Source of the DNA: Acidobacteriota bacterium
GTDB taxonomy: Bacteria; Acidobacteriota; UBA6911; RPQK01; JAJDTT01
Direction: 5' to 3'
Length of the DNA: 33,395 nucleotides
Assembly: GCA_022827025.1 (NCBI GenBank)
Contig: JAJDTT010000317.1
Coordinates: 1 to 33,395, forward strand
Position numbers and translations under genes: made by a program. Below are positions 18,523-28,435 of this stretch, piece by piece. The stretch's first letter is position 1, and each line of letters opens with the position of its first letter. The notes under the pieces are model-generated. The model was not told where the DNA came from, searched no databases, and saw only the letters and a program-made list of their open reading frames with translations.

Positions 18523-21390
18523 ATGCTTCGTGGCTTCCAAATGAAAGCTGTCCTGGCCGTCCTGGCCTCCGCCGTCGCCATCTATGCCGGCGTCCTGAAT
18601 CTTCTGGACCGGTCGGCTTGGGGCGAGGTTTCTGACGGGATCGTCTGGACCGAAGGCAGCAGCGGGGACGTCCTCGCCCACCGCATCGGCGATCCGGAGG
18701 CCGGTGGCCCGCGCGCCGGAATCGAGCCGGGAGACCGGCTGGTGGAACTGGGGGGCATCGAGATCCGGTCTCTCGACGACTACGTCGAGGTGATGGAAGT
18801 CTTGGCCGGGTCCGGTTCCCTCGGCATGCCGGCGACTTATCTGATCCAGAAGACACCGGGAGGCGATCGGCGCCAACACCAGGTGCGGCTGGAAGTCCAG
18901 TCGGGACTCGACCGAACCGACGGCCTTCTGGTGCTGGTCGCCCTGCTCCACCTGGCCATCGGACTGTTGGTTTTTCTGCGCAAGCACGAGTCGGCGGGCG
19001 CGCTCCACTTTTTTCTGCTGTGCCTGGTCTCGTTCTGCCTCTACCTGTACCGGTACTCGGGCCGGGGCGATTCCTTCGATCTCCTGATTTATTGGGTCGG
19101 GTCGGTGGCGCTGCTGGTCCTTCCTCCCTTGTTTCTCCACTTCTGCGCCACGTTTCCCGAGGCCCAGCGATGGCTGGACCCGCGTGGACGGCTGGGCGTT
19201 GCCTTCTATCTGCCGGCGGCCGTGCTGTTGGCGATTCATGTGGCCTGGTTCCTGGGATCCCTGCAGCCGCTGGGGTTGCCGCGAAGTCCGGGAGTCGCCC
19301 ACTTCTTCGACAAGATTCACCTGTCCCATCTGGGGGTCTTCTTCTGTCTCGGAGCGGGTCTGCTCATCCAATCCGGCCGGCAGGCGCGGACGCCGCTTCA
19401 CCGCAGGCAGATGATGTGGGTTTCCCATGGGACCCTCATCGCCCTGGCTCCGTTTTTGATTCTGTATGCCGGACCCTATTTCATGGGTTTTCCCATACAT
19501 CCCGTCATGGAGATGTCGATCCTGAGTCTGGCGCTCCTTCCCTTGTGTTTCGGATACGCCATCATCCGGTACCGGTTGATGGACGTCGAGTTGATCTTTC
19601 GCGAAAGTGCAGCCTACGTCCTGGCCAGTTGGGTCCTCCTGGTCTTTTACGTGGGGGTGGTCTTGATGGTCGGGGGGACGCTGTTCGGCCTCTCTCCCCA
19701 TTCCGATTTCTCGGTGTTCGCCGTTTCGGCCCTGGTGGCGGCTTTCCTGTTCGCGCCGGTGAAGGACAAGATTCAGCAGCGGTTGGATCGCTACTACTAT
19801 CCGGAGACCTACGACTACCGTCAGTCGTTTGCGGATTTCGGCAGGAGCCTGAACTCGGAATTCAGTCTGCCGCGATTGGCGGAGCGAGTTTGCGCCCGGA
19901 TCGAGCAGACTTTCACGGTCCGTCCCGTGGCCCTCTTTCTCCGCTCTCCTGAACGTCCCGGCAGGTTCTTCCTCTACCACGCCCTCGGTGTAAACGGCGG
20001 CGTGGACAAGGACAGTCCGATTCTGCTGCCGGCTCCGGCTTGGGGCGGCAACCACGGCCGGGCGGAGCGCGTGGCGCCGGATTTCGGCGGCGGGGATGAG
20101 GACACGGCGTACCGGACCCGGCTGGCGGCGTTGGGAATTCGGTATCTCCAGCCCCTTGAGACCCATGGCCGCGTCATCGGCCTGCTGGGGCTGGGTGATC
20201 GGGCCAACGGCGACGTCTTGAACAGCCAGGACATGGAGTTGCTGGCGGCGCTGGCCGGTTATGCGGCGACTGCCATGGACAACGCAGTGCTCTACCGTTC
20301 GTTGGAAACCAAGGCGGGCGAACTCCAAAGACTCAAGAGCTACAACGACAGCGTGATCCGGAGCATTACCGCGGGAGTCGTGGTGGTCGATGCGGACGGC
20401 GCCGTCCGAGTCTGGAACTCGTTCATGGAGTCGTTTTACGGCCTGGAGGCGAGCCATGCGGTCGGCCGGAGCATCGACGAGGTCTTTCCCCCGGATCTGC
20501 TCCACTCCGTGATGGAAGCGCTGGGCAACTCTCGCTGGCGGATTCCGGAGGTGACACGCGTGGACAAGACGCGTCTCAAGTCCTCCTCGGGCGAGGATCG
20601 CCTCGTGAATCTTCACCTCTCGCCCTTCGTGGCCCAGGATGACGTCCTCACCGGGACTCTCCTGCTCTTCGACGACGTCACGGAGAAGGCGCAGTTGGAG
20701 GACCAGCTGGTCCAGGCGGAGAAGCTCACGTCCATCGGCCTCCTGGCGGCGGGTGTGGCGCATGAAGTCAATACCCCTCTGGCCGGGATCTCGAGCTACA
20801 CGCAGTTGTTGTTGGATTCGACCCCTTCTTCCGACTCCCGGCGCGACCTGTTGGAAAAGATCGAAAAACAGAGCTTTCGAGCTTCACGGATCGTCAACAA
20901 CCTGGTCAACTTTGCCCGGGTCCGGGACGGCGAATTCCGTGATGTCAACCTCAATTCCCTGATGTTGGAGACGGTGTCCCTCCTGGAGCATCAACTCGGG
21001 AGCCATGGGGTGGAGGTCAGTCTCCATCTCGATCCCGCTCTGCCCCGCACCCGGGGCCATGAGGGCAAGCTGCAGCAGGTTTTCGTCAACTTGCTGATGA
21101 ACGCCAAGGACGCCATGCCGGACGGAGGGAGCATCGCGATCCGCACCTCCCACCGGAACTCCGGGCTCGTGGTGGAGGTGGAAGACAGTGGAAAGGGCAT
21201 TCCCGGCGACGTTCTGCACCGGATCTACGATCCCTTCTTCACCACCAAGGACGTGGGGAAGGGGACCGGCCTGGGACTCTCGGTCTGTTACGGAATCGTG
21301 CAGGAGCATGAGGGCCGAATTCAGGCGAGAAGCCGGGTGGGCGAGGGAAGCACGTTCGCAGTCCATCTGCCCGTGAAAAGGGTTCAATGA
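18523..21390 (+). CDS. Multi-pass sensor histidine kinase with periplasmic PDZ, GAF and PAS domains
   Basis: The order in this 955-residue protein is as follows. TM1 spans about 8-26, preceded by a basic N-terminus. A PDZ-like domain spans about 35-128 (RAGIEPGDRLVELGGIEIRS). About eight further hydrophobic helices lie between 134 and 413. A GAF-like domain spans about 450-600 and a PAS domain about 625-735. The HisKA domain has H747 in AAGVAHEVNTPLAGISSY, and the ATPase domain has NLLMNAKDAMPDGG, VEDSGKGI and GTGLGLSVCYGIV. Positive-inside logic puts the PDZ domain in the periplasm. The ATG has a strong ribosome site (GAGGGGAG). Its stop overlaps the start of the regulator (ATGA), making a cognate pair. 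PDZ domains bind protein C-termini, so a peptide or misfolded envelope protein is a plausible ligand. That is inference from domain knowledge, including DegS. Confidence 0.9.
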   Translation: MLRGFQMKAVLAVLASAVAIYAGVLNLLDRSAWGEVSDGIVWTEGSSGDVLAHRIGDPEAGGPRAGIEPGDRLVELGGIEIRSLDDYVEVMEVLAGSGSLGMPATYLIQKTPGGDRRQHQVRLEVQSGLDRTDGLLVLVALLHLAIGLLVFLRKHESAGALHFFLLCLVSFCLYLYRYSGRGDSFDLLIYWVGSVALLVLPPLFLHFCATFPEAQRWLDPRGRLGVAFYLPAAVLLAIHVAWFLGSLQPLGLPRSPGVAHFFDKIHLSHLGVFFCLGAGLLIQSGRQARTPLHRRQMMWVSHGTLIALAPFLILYAGPYFMGFPIHPVMEMSILSLALLPLCFGYAIIRYRLMDVELIFRESAAYVLASWVLLVFYVGVVLMVGGTLFGLSPHSDFSVFAVSALVAAFLFAPVKDKIQQRLDRYYYPETYDYRQSFADFGRSLNSEFSLPRLAERVCARIEQTFTVRPVALFLRSPERPGRFFLYHALGVNGGVDKDSPILLPAPAWGGNHGRAERVAPDFGGGDEDTAYRTRLAALGIRYLQPLETHGRVIGLLGLGDRANGDVLNSQDMELLAALAGYAATAMDNAVLYRSLETKAGELQRLKSYNDSVIRSITAGVVVVDADGAVRVWNSFMESFYGLEASHAVGRSIDEVFPPDLLHSVMEALGNSRWRIPEVTRVDKTRLKSSSGEDRLVNLHLSPFVAQDDVLTGTLLLFDDVTEKAQLEDQLVQAEKLTSIGLLAAGVAHEVNTPLAGISSYTQLLLDSTPSSDSRRDLLEKIEKQSFRASRIVNNLVNFARVRDGEFRDVNLNSLMLETVSLLEHQLGSHGVEVSLHLDPALPRTRGHEGKLQQVFVNLLMNAKDAMPDGGSIAIRTSHRNSGLVVEVEDSGKGIPGDVLHRIYDPFFTTKDVGKGTGLGLSVCYGIVQEHEGRIQARSRVGEGSTFAVHLPVKRVQ

Positions 21391-22775
21391 CATCCCGGTC
21401 CACGGTTCTGATCATCGACGACGAAGAGATCATGCGGGACGTCTTCTCGCGAGTCGTCGCCGACGGCGGCCACCAGGTTCTCCTCGCTGCCTCGGGGGAG
21501 GAGGGCCTCAAGCTGATAGGGCGCGAGCCGGTGGACCTGGTGCTCCTGGATCTCATGCTTCCCGGCATCGGCGGACTTGAGACGCTGGAGCAGATCCTCG
21601 AGCTGGATCCTGACCTGGCCGTCATCATGGTCACGGCCTATGCGTCCATTGAGAACGCGGTGCGGGCGACCCGGCTGGGAGCGTTCGACTTCGTGACCAA
21701 ACCGTTTCGCAACGAAGAGTTGCTCCTGGTCATCAAGAACGGCATCCGGCAACGGCGCCTCGAATTGGAGAATCGCCAACTCAAGTCCAGTCTTCATCGC
21801 CGTCAGGGTCACTTCCAGAACATCGTCGGGAAGAGCGAGCCGATCCGGCGGGTCACGGATCTCATTACCCAGGTGGGCCCGGGCCGCAGCACGGTTCTGA
21901 TCACGGGGGAGAGCGGCACCGGGAAAGAATTGGTCGCCAAGGCCGTTCACAATCTGAGTCCCCGGCGCGACCGGGCCTTCGTCCCGGTCAACAGCGGCTC
22001 GATTCCCTCCGAACTCCTGGAAAGTGAGCTCTTCGGGCATGTCAAGGGAGCCTTTACCGGGGCCACGGCCACCAAGAAGGGACTGTTCGAAATCGCTCAT
22101 GAGGGCACGATTTTCCTGGACGAGATCGATACCGTCCCGGTGCAGACCCAGGCCAAGCTGTTGCGGGTTCTCCAGGAGAGGGAATTCCGTCCCGTGGGCG
22201 GCGTGCGGAGCATCAAGGTCGACGTGAGAATCGTGGCCGCCACCAACGTGGACCTGAAGCGGGCGGTCCGGGAAGGCCGGTTCCGGGAGGACCTCTACTA
22301 CCGTCTCAAGGTCATCACCCTGGACGTGGCGCCGTTGCGCGACCGGAGGGATGACATCCCCCTGCTGTCCCACCATTTCCTGACCCGCTTCAGCCGCGAG
22401 AACGGGAAGACGTTGAATTCCATCGATCAGGACGCGCTCAGGGTCTTGATGAACTACGACTGGCCCGGAAACGTCCGGGAACTGGAGAACGCCATCGAAC
22501 GCGCGGTGGTTCTCTCCGGGACCAGTGGAAGTATCCGATCGGAGCTGCTTCCCCGGGAAATTCTGGATTCGACCTCGGGCCGGCCGGATGGCATCCCGGC
22601 CCAATCCCGGAACGGGTCCCTCAGGGAACTGGTACTCGAGTTTGAGCGCAATCTGATTCTGCTGGCGATGGAACGGGCCAATTGGAACCAGCGGAAGGCG
22701 GCCAGCCTGCTCAAGGTCAAACCGACCACCCTGAATGCCAAGCTGAAACGCCTGCAGGTCAGGATCCCGTCCTGA
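21387..22775 (+). CDS. NtrC-family sigma-54-dependent response regulator
   Basis: The 462-residue protein has a receiver domain with acidic residues in LIIDDEEIMRDVF, phospho-acceptor D55 in LVLLDLMLPGIGG and K in FVTKPF. The AAA+ domain (about 140-375) has Walker A GESGTGKE, an intact sigma-54 contact loop in GHVKGAFTGATATKKG, Walker B GTIFLDEIDT and the GNVRELENAIER sensor region. The C-terminal Fis-type helix-turn-helix is NWNQRKAASLLKVKPTTLNA. It is translationally coupled to the PDZ kinase through an ATGA overlap and probably activates the -24/-12 promoter upstream of that kinase. Unlike the NtrX-like protein at 9.3-10.8 kb, all signature residues for sigma-54 activation are present. Targets beyond this operon are unknown. 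The following ExbB operon has a sigma-70-like promoter. Confidence 0.94.
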   Translation: MTSRSTVLIIDDEEIMRDVFSRVVADGGHQVLLAASGEEGLKLIGREPVDLVLLDLMLPGIGGLETLEQILELDPDLAVIMVTAYASIENAVRATRLGAFDFVTKPFRNEELLLVIKNGIRQRRLELENRQLKSSLHRRQGHFQNIVGKSEPIRRVTDLITQVGPGRSTVLITGESGTGKELVAKAVHNLSPRRDRAFVPVNSGSIPSELLESELFGHVKGAFTGATATKKGLFEIAHEGTIFLDEIDTVPVQTQAKLLRVLQEREFRPVGGVRSIKVDVRIVAATNVDLKRAVREGRFREDLYYRLKVITLDVAPLRDRRDDIPLLSHHFLTRFSRENGKTLNSIDQDALRVLMNYDWPGNVRELENAIERAVVLSGTSGSIRSELLPREILDSTSGRPDGIPAQSRNGSLRELVLEFERNLILLAMERANWNQRKAASLLKVKPTTLNAKLKRLQVRIPS

Positions 22776-22825
22776 ACTCTTCGGATCTGCACTGCTCCCC
22801 TTGTGATTGACCTCCCCCGGCCAGT

Positions 22826-22855
22826 TTGACTTGCCCGGCGAAGCGGGGCTATCAT
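22826..22855 (+). promoter_or_regulatory. Candidate sigma-70 promoter for the exbB-exbD-exbD-TPR operon
   Basis: TTGACT (22826-22831), an 18-bp spacer and TATCAT (22850-22855) predict a start near 22862 and a leader of about 120 nt. The spacer contains an imperfect GC-rich inverted repeat. No sigma-54 motif with correct spacing is present in this gap. Confidence 0.5.
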
Positions 22856-22971
22856 GATTTTTCCTTACGAGCGCCACGGGTTCGGACACCGGACTCTTTG
22901 GACTGAATTGATACTTCCACCGACTTTTGCAGTCTAATTTACTCAGCACATCGTTTTGTTGGTCGGACAAT

Positions 22972-22977
22972 AGGAGG
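22972..22977 (+). promoter_or_regulatory. Strong ribosome site AGGAGG deciding a GTG start for ExbB
   Basis: AGGAGG lies eight bases before the GTG at 22986. This is the best Shine-Dalgarno in the window and supports the GTG start over the later in-frame ATG at 23041. Confidence 0.7.
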
Positions 22978-22985
22978 ACAGGACA

Positions 22986-23666
22986 GTGGTAGTCGCAATC
23001 GGGGGAACCCTGTTGAGTTATTTCCAGCAGGGCGGTCCCATGATGTACGCCCTCCTTCTCTGTTCCATAGTCGCGTTGATATTCATCATCGAACGCATGA
23101 TCACGTACTACCGGGTTCAAGGAACCACGGCGGACATCTTTTCGTCGGTCCGCCAGGCATTGCTCGACGGGGATCTTCGCCACTCCCTGGAGGTGTGCGA
23201 GTCCTATACCCACCCCGTCGCCAGCACTCTGAAGTCGGGTCTGCTCAGGTACGGAAAGCCGCACTACGAGATCGAGAAGGCAATGGAGAGCGTGGCTCTT
23301 CACGAGGTTTCCAATCTGGAAAAGGGACTCTGGGTCCTGGGAACGGTGGCCAACATCGCCCCGTTGTTCGGATTCCTGGGAACCGTCACCGGCATGATCG
23401 CGTCGTTCGAGGCGTTGGCGGAGGTCGGCCTTGGAAACCCGCAGGCGGTGGCGGGAGGCATCGCCGAGGCCCTGGTGACCACGGCGACGGGACTCATCGT
23501 CGCCCTCCCGGTCCAGGCCGCGTACAACTACTTCAGCAACCGGGTCTCGATCCTGGGCCTGGACATGGAGACCAGTTCCTCCATGCTGCTGGAGACGTTC
23601 AACGAGTTGGAGGAGAGGCAGGGCGGAAGGGACCGGCTGACGGAAGCGGCCCCGAGTGATTCCTGA
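22986..23666 (+). CDS. exbB: ExbB/TolQ/MotA-family proton channel protein
   Basis: ExbB-type proteins form the pentameric inner-membrane stator that, with ExbD, converts the proton gradient into force on periplasmic partners. The 226-residue protein has the three-helix family plan. TM1 is near residues 18-38 (MYALLLCSIVALIFIIERM). A cytoplasmic loop follows, then two helices near 110-135 (LGTVANIAPLFGFLGTVTGM) and 155-180 (EALVTTATGLIVALPVQAAYN). The GLLGTV-like and TTATGL motifs are characteristic. It starts with GTG behind AGGAGG. The stop overlaps the start of the first exbD by one base (TGATG), so the complex subunits are coupled. It could equally be called TolQ, and the lack of tolA/tolB/pal nearby makes ExbB preferable. 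Confidence 0.92.
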   Translation: MVVAIGGTLLSYFQQGGPMMYALLLCSIVALIFIIERMITYYRVQGTTADIFSSVRQALLDGDLRHSLEVCESYTHPVASTLKSGLLRYGKPHYEIEKAMESVALHEVSNLEKGLWVLGTVANIAPLFGFLGTVTGMIASFEALAEVGLGNPQAVAGGIAEALVTTATGLIVALPVQAAYNYFSNRVSILGLDMETSSSMLLETFNELEERQGGRDRLTEAAPSDS

Positions 23667-24100
23667 TGAAGCTGAGACGGGAAAAGTCAGCAGCGCTGGT
23701 TCCCAGGATCCCCACCGCATCCATGGCGGATATCGCCTTTCTGCTCATCATTTTCTTCATGTTGACGACGTCCTTTTCTCCGGAACGGACCTCGGTGAGC
23801 CTGCCCGAGTCGGAGATTCGGACCGAAGTGTCCAAGGACGCGGCCATCGTTGCCATCTCGTCTCAGGGCGAGATCAGCTTCACTGACGGGGATCAACCGG
23901 CGTTCCCCCTGGTGAACATCGCCGAACTGGGTCAGTATGTGAAGACGCTGGTGGCCGCCATCCCCCGGAAGGAGTTCCTGATCAAGGCGGACCGGGATGT
24001 CCGGTACGAATTGGTGGACGGCGTCCTGGAGCAGTTGCGGACCAACGGCGCGCGCCGGATCGGCCTCCTCACGGAGCGAAAACCAAAGGAGTCGGGTTGA
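23666..24100 (+). CDS. exbD: ExbD/TolR-family protein, first paralogue
   Basis: The 144-residue protein has a short cytoplasmic N-terminus and a single membrane helix (SMADIAFLLIIFFMLTTSF, about residues 19-37). The helix holds the Asp (D21) that carries protons in the family. A periplasmic domain of about 100 residues ends LRTNGARRIGLLTER, as is usual for ExbD. It is coupled to exbB upstream by a one-base overlap and to the second exbD downstream without any spacer. Outside the membrane helix its periplasmic domain differs strongly from its neighbour, so the two probably form different or mixed dimers. Confidence 0.93.
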   Translation: MKLRREKSAALVPRIPTASMADIAFLLIIFFMLTTSFSPERTSVSLPESEIRTEVSKDAAIVAISSQGEISFTDGDQPAFPLVNIAELGQYVKTLVAAIPRKEFLIKADRDVRYELVDGVLEQLRTNGARRIGLLTERKPKESG

Positions 24101-24538
24101 ATGAAGTTCCGAAGCCGTCTCCAGCGGGCTCCCGAGGTCCCCACCTCCTCCATGGCCGACATCGCCTTTCTGTTGATCATCTTCTTCATGTTGACGGCGG
24201 TCTTCACGTCGAACCGGGGGCTTCAGTTCGCTTTCCCCAAGGAGGATCCGACCCGGTTGGACGTCCAGCCCGAGGAAGCCGTCCACATCAAGATCACGGG
24301 TGAACAGCAGTACCTGGTGGACAAGACGCCCATGTCCCTGGGTTCGCTGGCCGGCTACGTGGAAGCGAAGATGGGGCAGAATCCCAACAAACCGGTGATC
24401 ATTCAGACGCAGGGACATGTCCCCTACCGGGTCATGATCGAAGTTTTCGACGTCTTGAGACAGCTTGAGGTCAAGAACATCTCGGTGCCTACGGAGTCGG
24501 AAGTCGAGCGCTGGAAGACGTTCGGTGTTTTCGAGTGA
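24101..24538 (+). CDS. exbD: ExbD/TolR-family protein, second paralogue
   Basis: The 145-residue protein shares with the first paralogue the membrane segment SMADIAFLLIIFFMLTAVF, including the proton-carrying Asp. It then has a divergent periplasmic domain (EEAVHIKITGEQQYLVDK, VPYRVMIEVFDVLRQLEVKN). The ATG follows the stop of the first exbD directly. The shared DNA in the helix region suggests duplication followed by divergence of the periplasmic part. Tandem ExbD genes after one ExbB are known in several phyla. No TonB-like protein is present in the window. Confidence 0.93.
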   Translation: MKFRSRLQRAPEVPTSSMADIAFLLIIFFMLTAVFTSNRGLQFAFPKEDPTRLDVQPEEAVHIKITGEQQYLVDKTPMSLGSLAGYVEAKMGQNPNKPVIIQTQGHVPYRVMIEVFDVLRQLEVKNISVPTESEVERWKTFGVFE

Positions 24539-24557
24539 TGCCGTTGAAGGGGTGACC

Positions 24558-25520
24558 ATGCCGCGCGGACTCCTATTGCTGGCGCTGCTGCTCGGTACGC
24601 CTCCGGTCAGTGGTCAAGGGGACTTCGGGAAGGGGATCTCCTTCTACAAGCAGGGGCAGTACGACAAGGCCATAGCGGAATTCGAGGCCATCGTCGAGGA
24701 GCATTCCGACTATGAGAGCGGCCACCGGATTCTCGGGATCTCCTACCTGAAGACCGATCGGGCGGAAAAGGCCATCGAGTCCTTCAAGAAGGCGCTGGAA
24801 CTCAAGGACGACGTCTATGCCTCGCATCAGGGCCTGGGTATCGCCTACTACAACACGGGCAATTTTCAGGAAGCCGCGGCGGCGCTCGAAACCGCGGAGG
24901 CGTACGCCAAGTCGCCCGCGGACCGCTATCAACTGCACCACACGCGAGGAAGCGCCTACTTCAATCTGGCCGAGTACGACCGGGCCATCTCGGACCTGGA
25001 GCGGGCCGTCTCCATCCGCAGGGGACAGTTCGACGACGTGCTCCAACTCGGATTGGCCCATTACAGGAAGAAGAGCTACGCGCTGGCCGAAGGATTCCTG
25101 AAACAGGCCGCCGGTCTGAATCCGAATTCCGCCGAAGCCCGGAACCACCTCTCCCGCATCGTCTACTACCGGGGCGTTGCGTCCCTCGAACAGGGGAACT
25201 ATCCGGACGCGATCACGACCTTGGGTGAATACCTGAAGGAACAACCGGAAGACGGGGATGCCTGGTTCAACCTGGGGATCGCTCATCTCTTCTCCGAACA
25301 CCTTCTGGCGGCGCAGGAAGCCTTCTTGAAGAGCAAGGAAATCGCCCCGGAGCACTGGGAGACGTACAACCGGCTCGGCTACATCTACGAAATGAATGAC
25401 CAGTATCCGGAGGCTCTGGACCACTACAGGAAAGCTCACGGCCTGAGGCAGGATGGTGAGATCCAGGCGAGCGTCGAGCGGGTCGAGGAGCGGATTCGAA
25501 GGCAGAAGGAACGAAGATAG
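24558..25520 (+). CDS. Secreted tetratricopeptide-repeat protein of the ExbBD operon
   Basis: The 320-residue protein starts with a signal peptide (MPRGLLLLALLLGTPPVSG; cleavage before QGDF is likely). The rest is about eight tandem TPR units of 34 residues, for example ISFYKQGQYDKAIAEFEAIV, SYLKTDRAEKAIESFKKAL and AYFNLAEYDRAISDLERAV. The last full units are near 255-310. It is a periplasmic protein-binding scaffold by inference. The ATG at 24558 is preceded by GAAGGGG and lies 19 bp after the second exbD. The frame is open further upstream inside exbD, but the signal peptide fixes this start. It could act as the mechanical or adaptor partner of the ExbB-ExbD-ExbD complex in place of TonB. 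Confidence 0.88.
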   Translation: MPRGLLLLALLLGTPPVSGQGDFGKGISFYKQGQYDKAIAEFEAIVEEHSDYESGHRILGISYLKTDRAEKAIESFKKALELKDDVYASHQGLGIAYYNTGNFQEAAAALETAEAYAKSPADRYQLHHTRGSAYFNLAEYDRAISDLERAVSIRRGQFDDVLQLGLAHYRKKSYALAEGFLKQAAGLNPNSAEARNHLSRIVYYRGVASLEQGNYPDAITTLGEYLKEQPEDGDAWFNLGIAHLFSEHLLAAQEAFLKSKEIAPEHWETYNRLGYIYEMNDQYPEALDHYRKAHGLRQDGEIQASVERVEERIRRQKERR

Positions 25521-25541
25521 CGCCCCACGCGTTTCGTGTGA

Positions 25542-26831
<1,290 letters not shown>

Positions 26832-26893
26832 CCAGTGCAGGCTCCTGGCCTGAAAAGAACCGCCGTTTGACCCTGATTTTGCCGCACTGAATC

Positions 26894-28429
26894 ATGTCGA
26901 CACCCCCCGTGGTCCTCCTGGCTGTCCTGGATGGTTGGGGATTGCGAGACGGCCGGGACGGGAACGCCATCGCCCAGGCCCGGATCCCCACCATGGAGAG
27001 CCTCTACTCGCGTTACGCCTGGACCCGCCTGGCGGCCAGCGGCGGACGGGTCGGCCTGCCCCGGGGCCAGATGGGCAACAGCGAGGTCGGCCATTTCAAC
27101 CTCGGGACCGGACGGGTCGTCCAGCAGGATCTGACCCGAATCGATCAAGCCATAGAAACCGGGCGGTTCGACGGCAACTCGAGCCTGCGGTCCGTCATGC
27201 AAACCGCTCGCCAGACGGCGCTTCACCTGGTCGGGCTGGTTTCCAACGGCGGTGTCCACAGCCACATCCGCCATCTGCTGGCGCTGCTTCGGCTGGCCAG
27301 GAACGAGCATGTCGAGAAGGTGTGGATTCACGCCATCCTGGACGGGAGGGACGCAAGTCCCACGGCCGGAGTGCAATACCTGGAGCAGTTGCAGGATGCG
27401 GCCAGGAGGCTGGGAACGGGAGGATTGGCTTCGGTCGGTGGGCGCTACTACGCCATGGATCGCGACAACCGTTGGGACCGGGTCGAGAAGGCCTATCGAT
27501 GCATGGTCGAGGGTCGAGGAGAACAGGGCTGGCGGAATCCGATTCAGGGTCTGGAGGAGTCCTATCGATCAGGAGTCCGCGATGAGTTCGTAAAACCGTT
27601 TCCGGTTGTGGATACCCACGGCCATCCGGTGGCGCCGATGGATTCCGGCCACGCGGCCATCTTCTTCAACTTCCGCGCCGACCGGGCTCGCCAACTCACG
27701 GACTCGCTCACGGAAGTCGATTTCCGGGCCTTTCCCCGGAACCGGGCGCCCATGACCCACTTTCTCACCATGACCCGGTATCGGCACGACTGGGCGTTGC
27801 CGGTGGCCTTCCCTCCCCTACCCGTTCGGAGCACGCTGGCCGAGATCCTGAGTGCCCATGGTGTGTCCAATCTGCGGCTGGCGGAGACGGAAAAGTACGC
27901 CCACGTCACCTACTTCTTCAACGGGGGAGTTGAGGCCCCTCCGGAAGGGGAGACCAGGGTGATGATTCCGTCTCCCAAGGTGGCGACCTACGATCTCCAG
28001 CCCTGGATGAGCGCCGCCGAGATCACGGATCGATTGCTCTGCGAGTTGGACCGCGGCGTCTTTCCGGCCATCGTGGTCAATTTCGCCAACGCCGACATGG
28101 TGGGACACACGGGGGACCTGGCGGCGACCGTCCAGGCGGTGGAAGCTGTCGATTCCTGCCTGGGCCGGATTTACCGAAAGATCCGAAAAACCGGAGGCGT
28201 CATCTTGGTCACCGCAGACCATGGCAATGCAGAGTTGATGGTGGACGCAAAAACAGGTCAGCCGCATACGGCGCACACGAGTCACCCGGTGCCGTTCATT
28301 CTGGTCGATCCTCAACACCGGTCCGCATTGAGGTCGGGGGGCGCTCTGGAGGACGTTGCGCCCACGCTGCTGAAGTATCTGGGCTTGCCGCAACCGAAGG
28401 AAATGACCGGAAGGTCCCTGGTCATTTAG
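26894..28429 (+). CDS. gpmI: 2,3-bisphosphoglycerate-independent phosphoglycerate mutase
   Basis: This is a two-metal phosphotransferase that interconverts 3- and 2-phosphoglycerate. The 511-residue protein has the metal-binding LLAVLDGWGLRD (D13) and the nucleophile S63 in GQMGNSEVGHFNLGTGR. Family motifs VSNGGVHSHIRHL, HAILDGRDASP and GGRYYAMDRDNRWDRV follow. The substrate-binding FFNFRADRARQLT comes next, with AETEKYAHVTYFFNGGVE and the metal motifs VNFANADMVGHTGDL and TADHGNAE. The C-terminus HTSHPVPFILV is typical. It forms a glycolytic pair with enolase and lies six bases before the first glycosyltransferase, so the sugar-transfer genes may be on the same transcript. No strong ribosome site is visible. 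Confidence 0.97.
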   Translation: MSTPPVVLLAVLDGWGLRDGRDGNAIAQARIPTMESLYSRYAWTRLAASGGRVGLPRGQMGNSEVGHFNLGTGRVVQQDLTRIDQAIETGRFDGNSSLRSVMQTARQTALHLVGLVSNGGVHSHIRHLLALLRLARNEHVEKVWIHAILDGRDASPTAGVQYLEQLQDAARRLGTGGLASVGGRYYAMDRDNRWDRVEKAYRCMVEGRGEQGWRNPIQGLEESYRSGVRDEFVKPFPVVDTHGHPVAPMDSGHAAIFFNFRADRARQLTDSLTEVDFRAFPRNRAPMTHFLTMTRYRHDWALPVAFPPLPVRSTLAEILSAHGVSNLRLAETEKYAHVTYFFNGGVEAPPEGETRVMIPSPKVATYDLQPWMSAAEITDRLLCELDRGVFPAIVVNFANADMVGHTGDLAATVQAVEAVDSCLGRIYRKIRKTGGVILVTADHGNAELMVDAKTGQPHTAHTSHPVPFILVDPQHRSALRSGGALEDVAPTLLKYLGLPQPKEMTGRSLVI

Positions 28430-28435
28430 CAGCCC

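Noticed and set aside
18241-20763. An 840-codon open frame on the minus strand opposite the PDZ kinase
   Set aside because: It is the antisense shadow of a GC-rich, well-supported kinase gene, with low-complexity Gln/His/Arg/Pro-rich composition and no domain signature.
22831-22860. GC-rich inverted repeat followed by ATTTTT after the sigma-54 regulator as an intrinsic terminator
   Set aside because: The stem is imperfect and the T run begins about ten bases after it. The same bases give a better promoter reading.
21384-23720. A 778-codon open frame on the minus strand opposite the sigma-54 regulator and exbB
   Set aside because: It is antisense to two clearly conserved genes and crosses their intergenic promoter. 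Its translation shows no motif.
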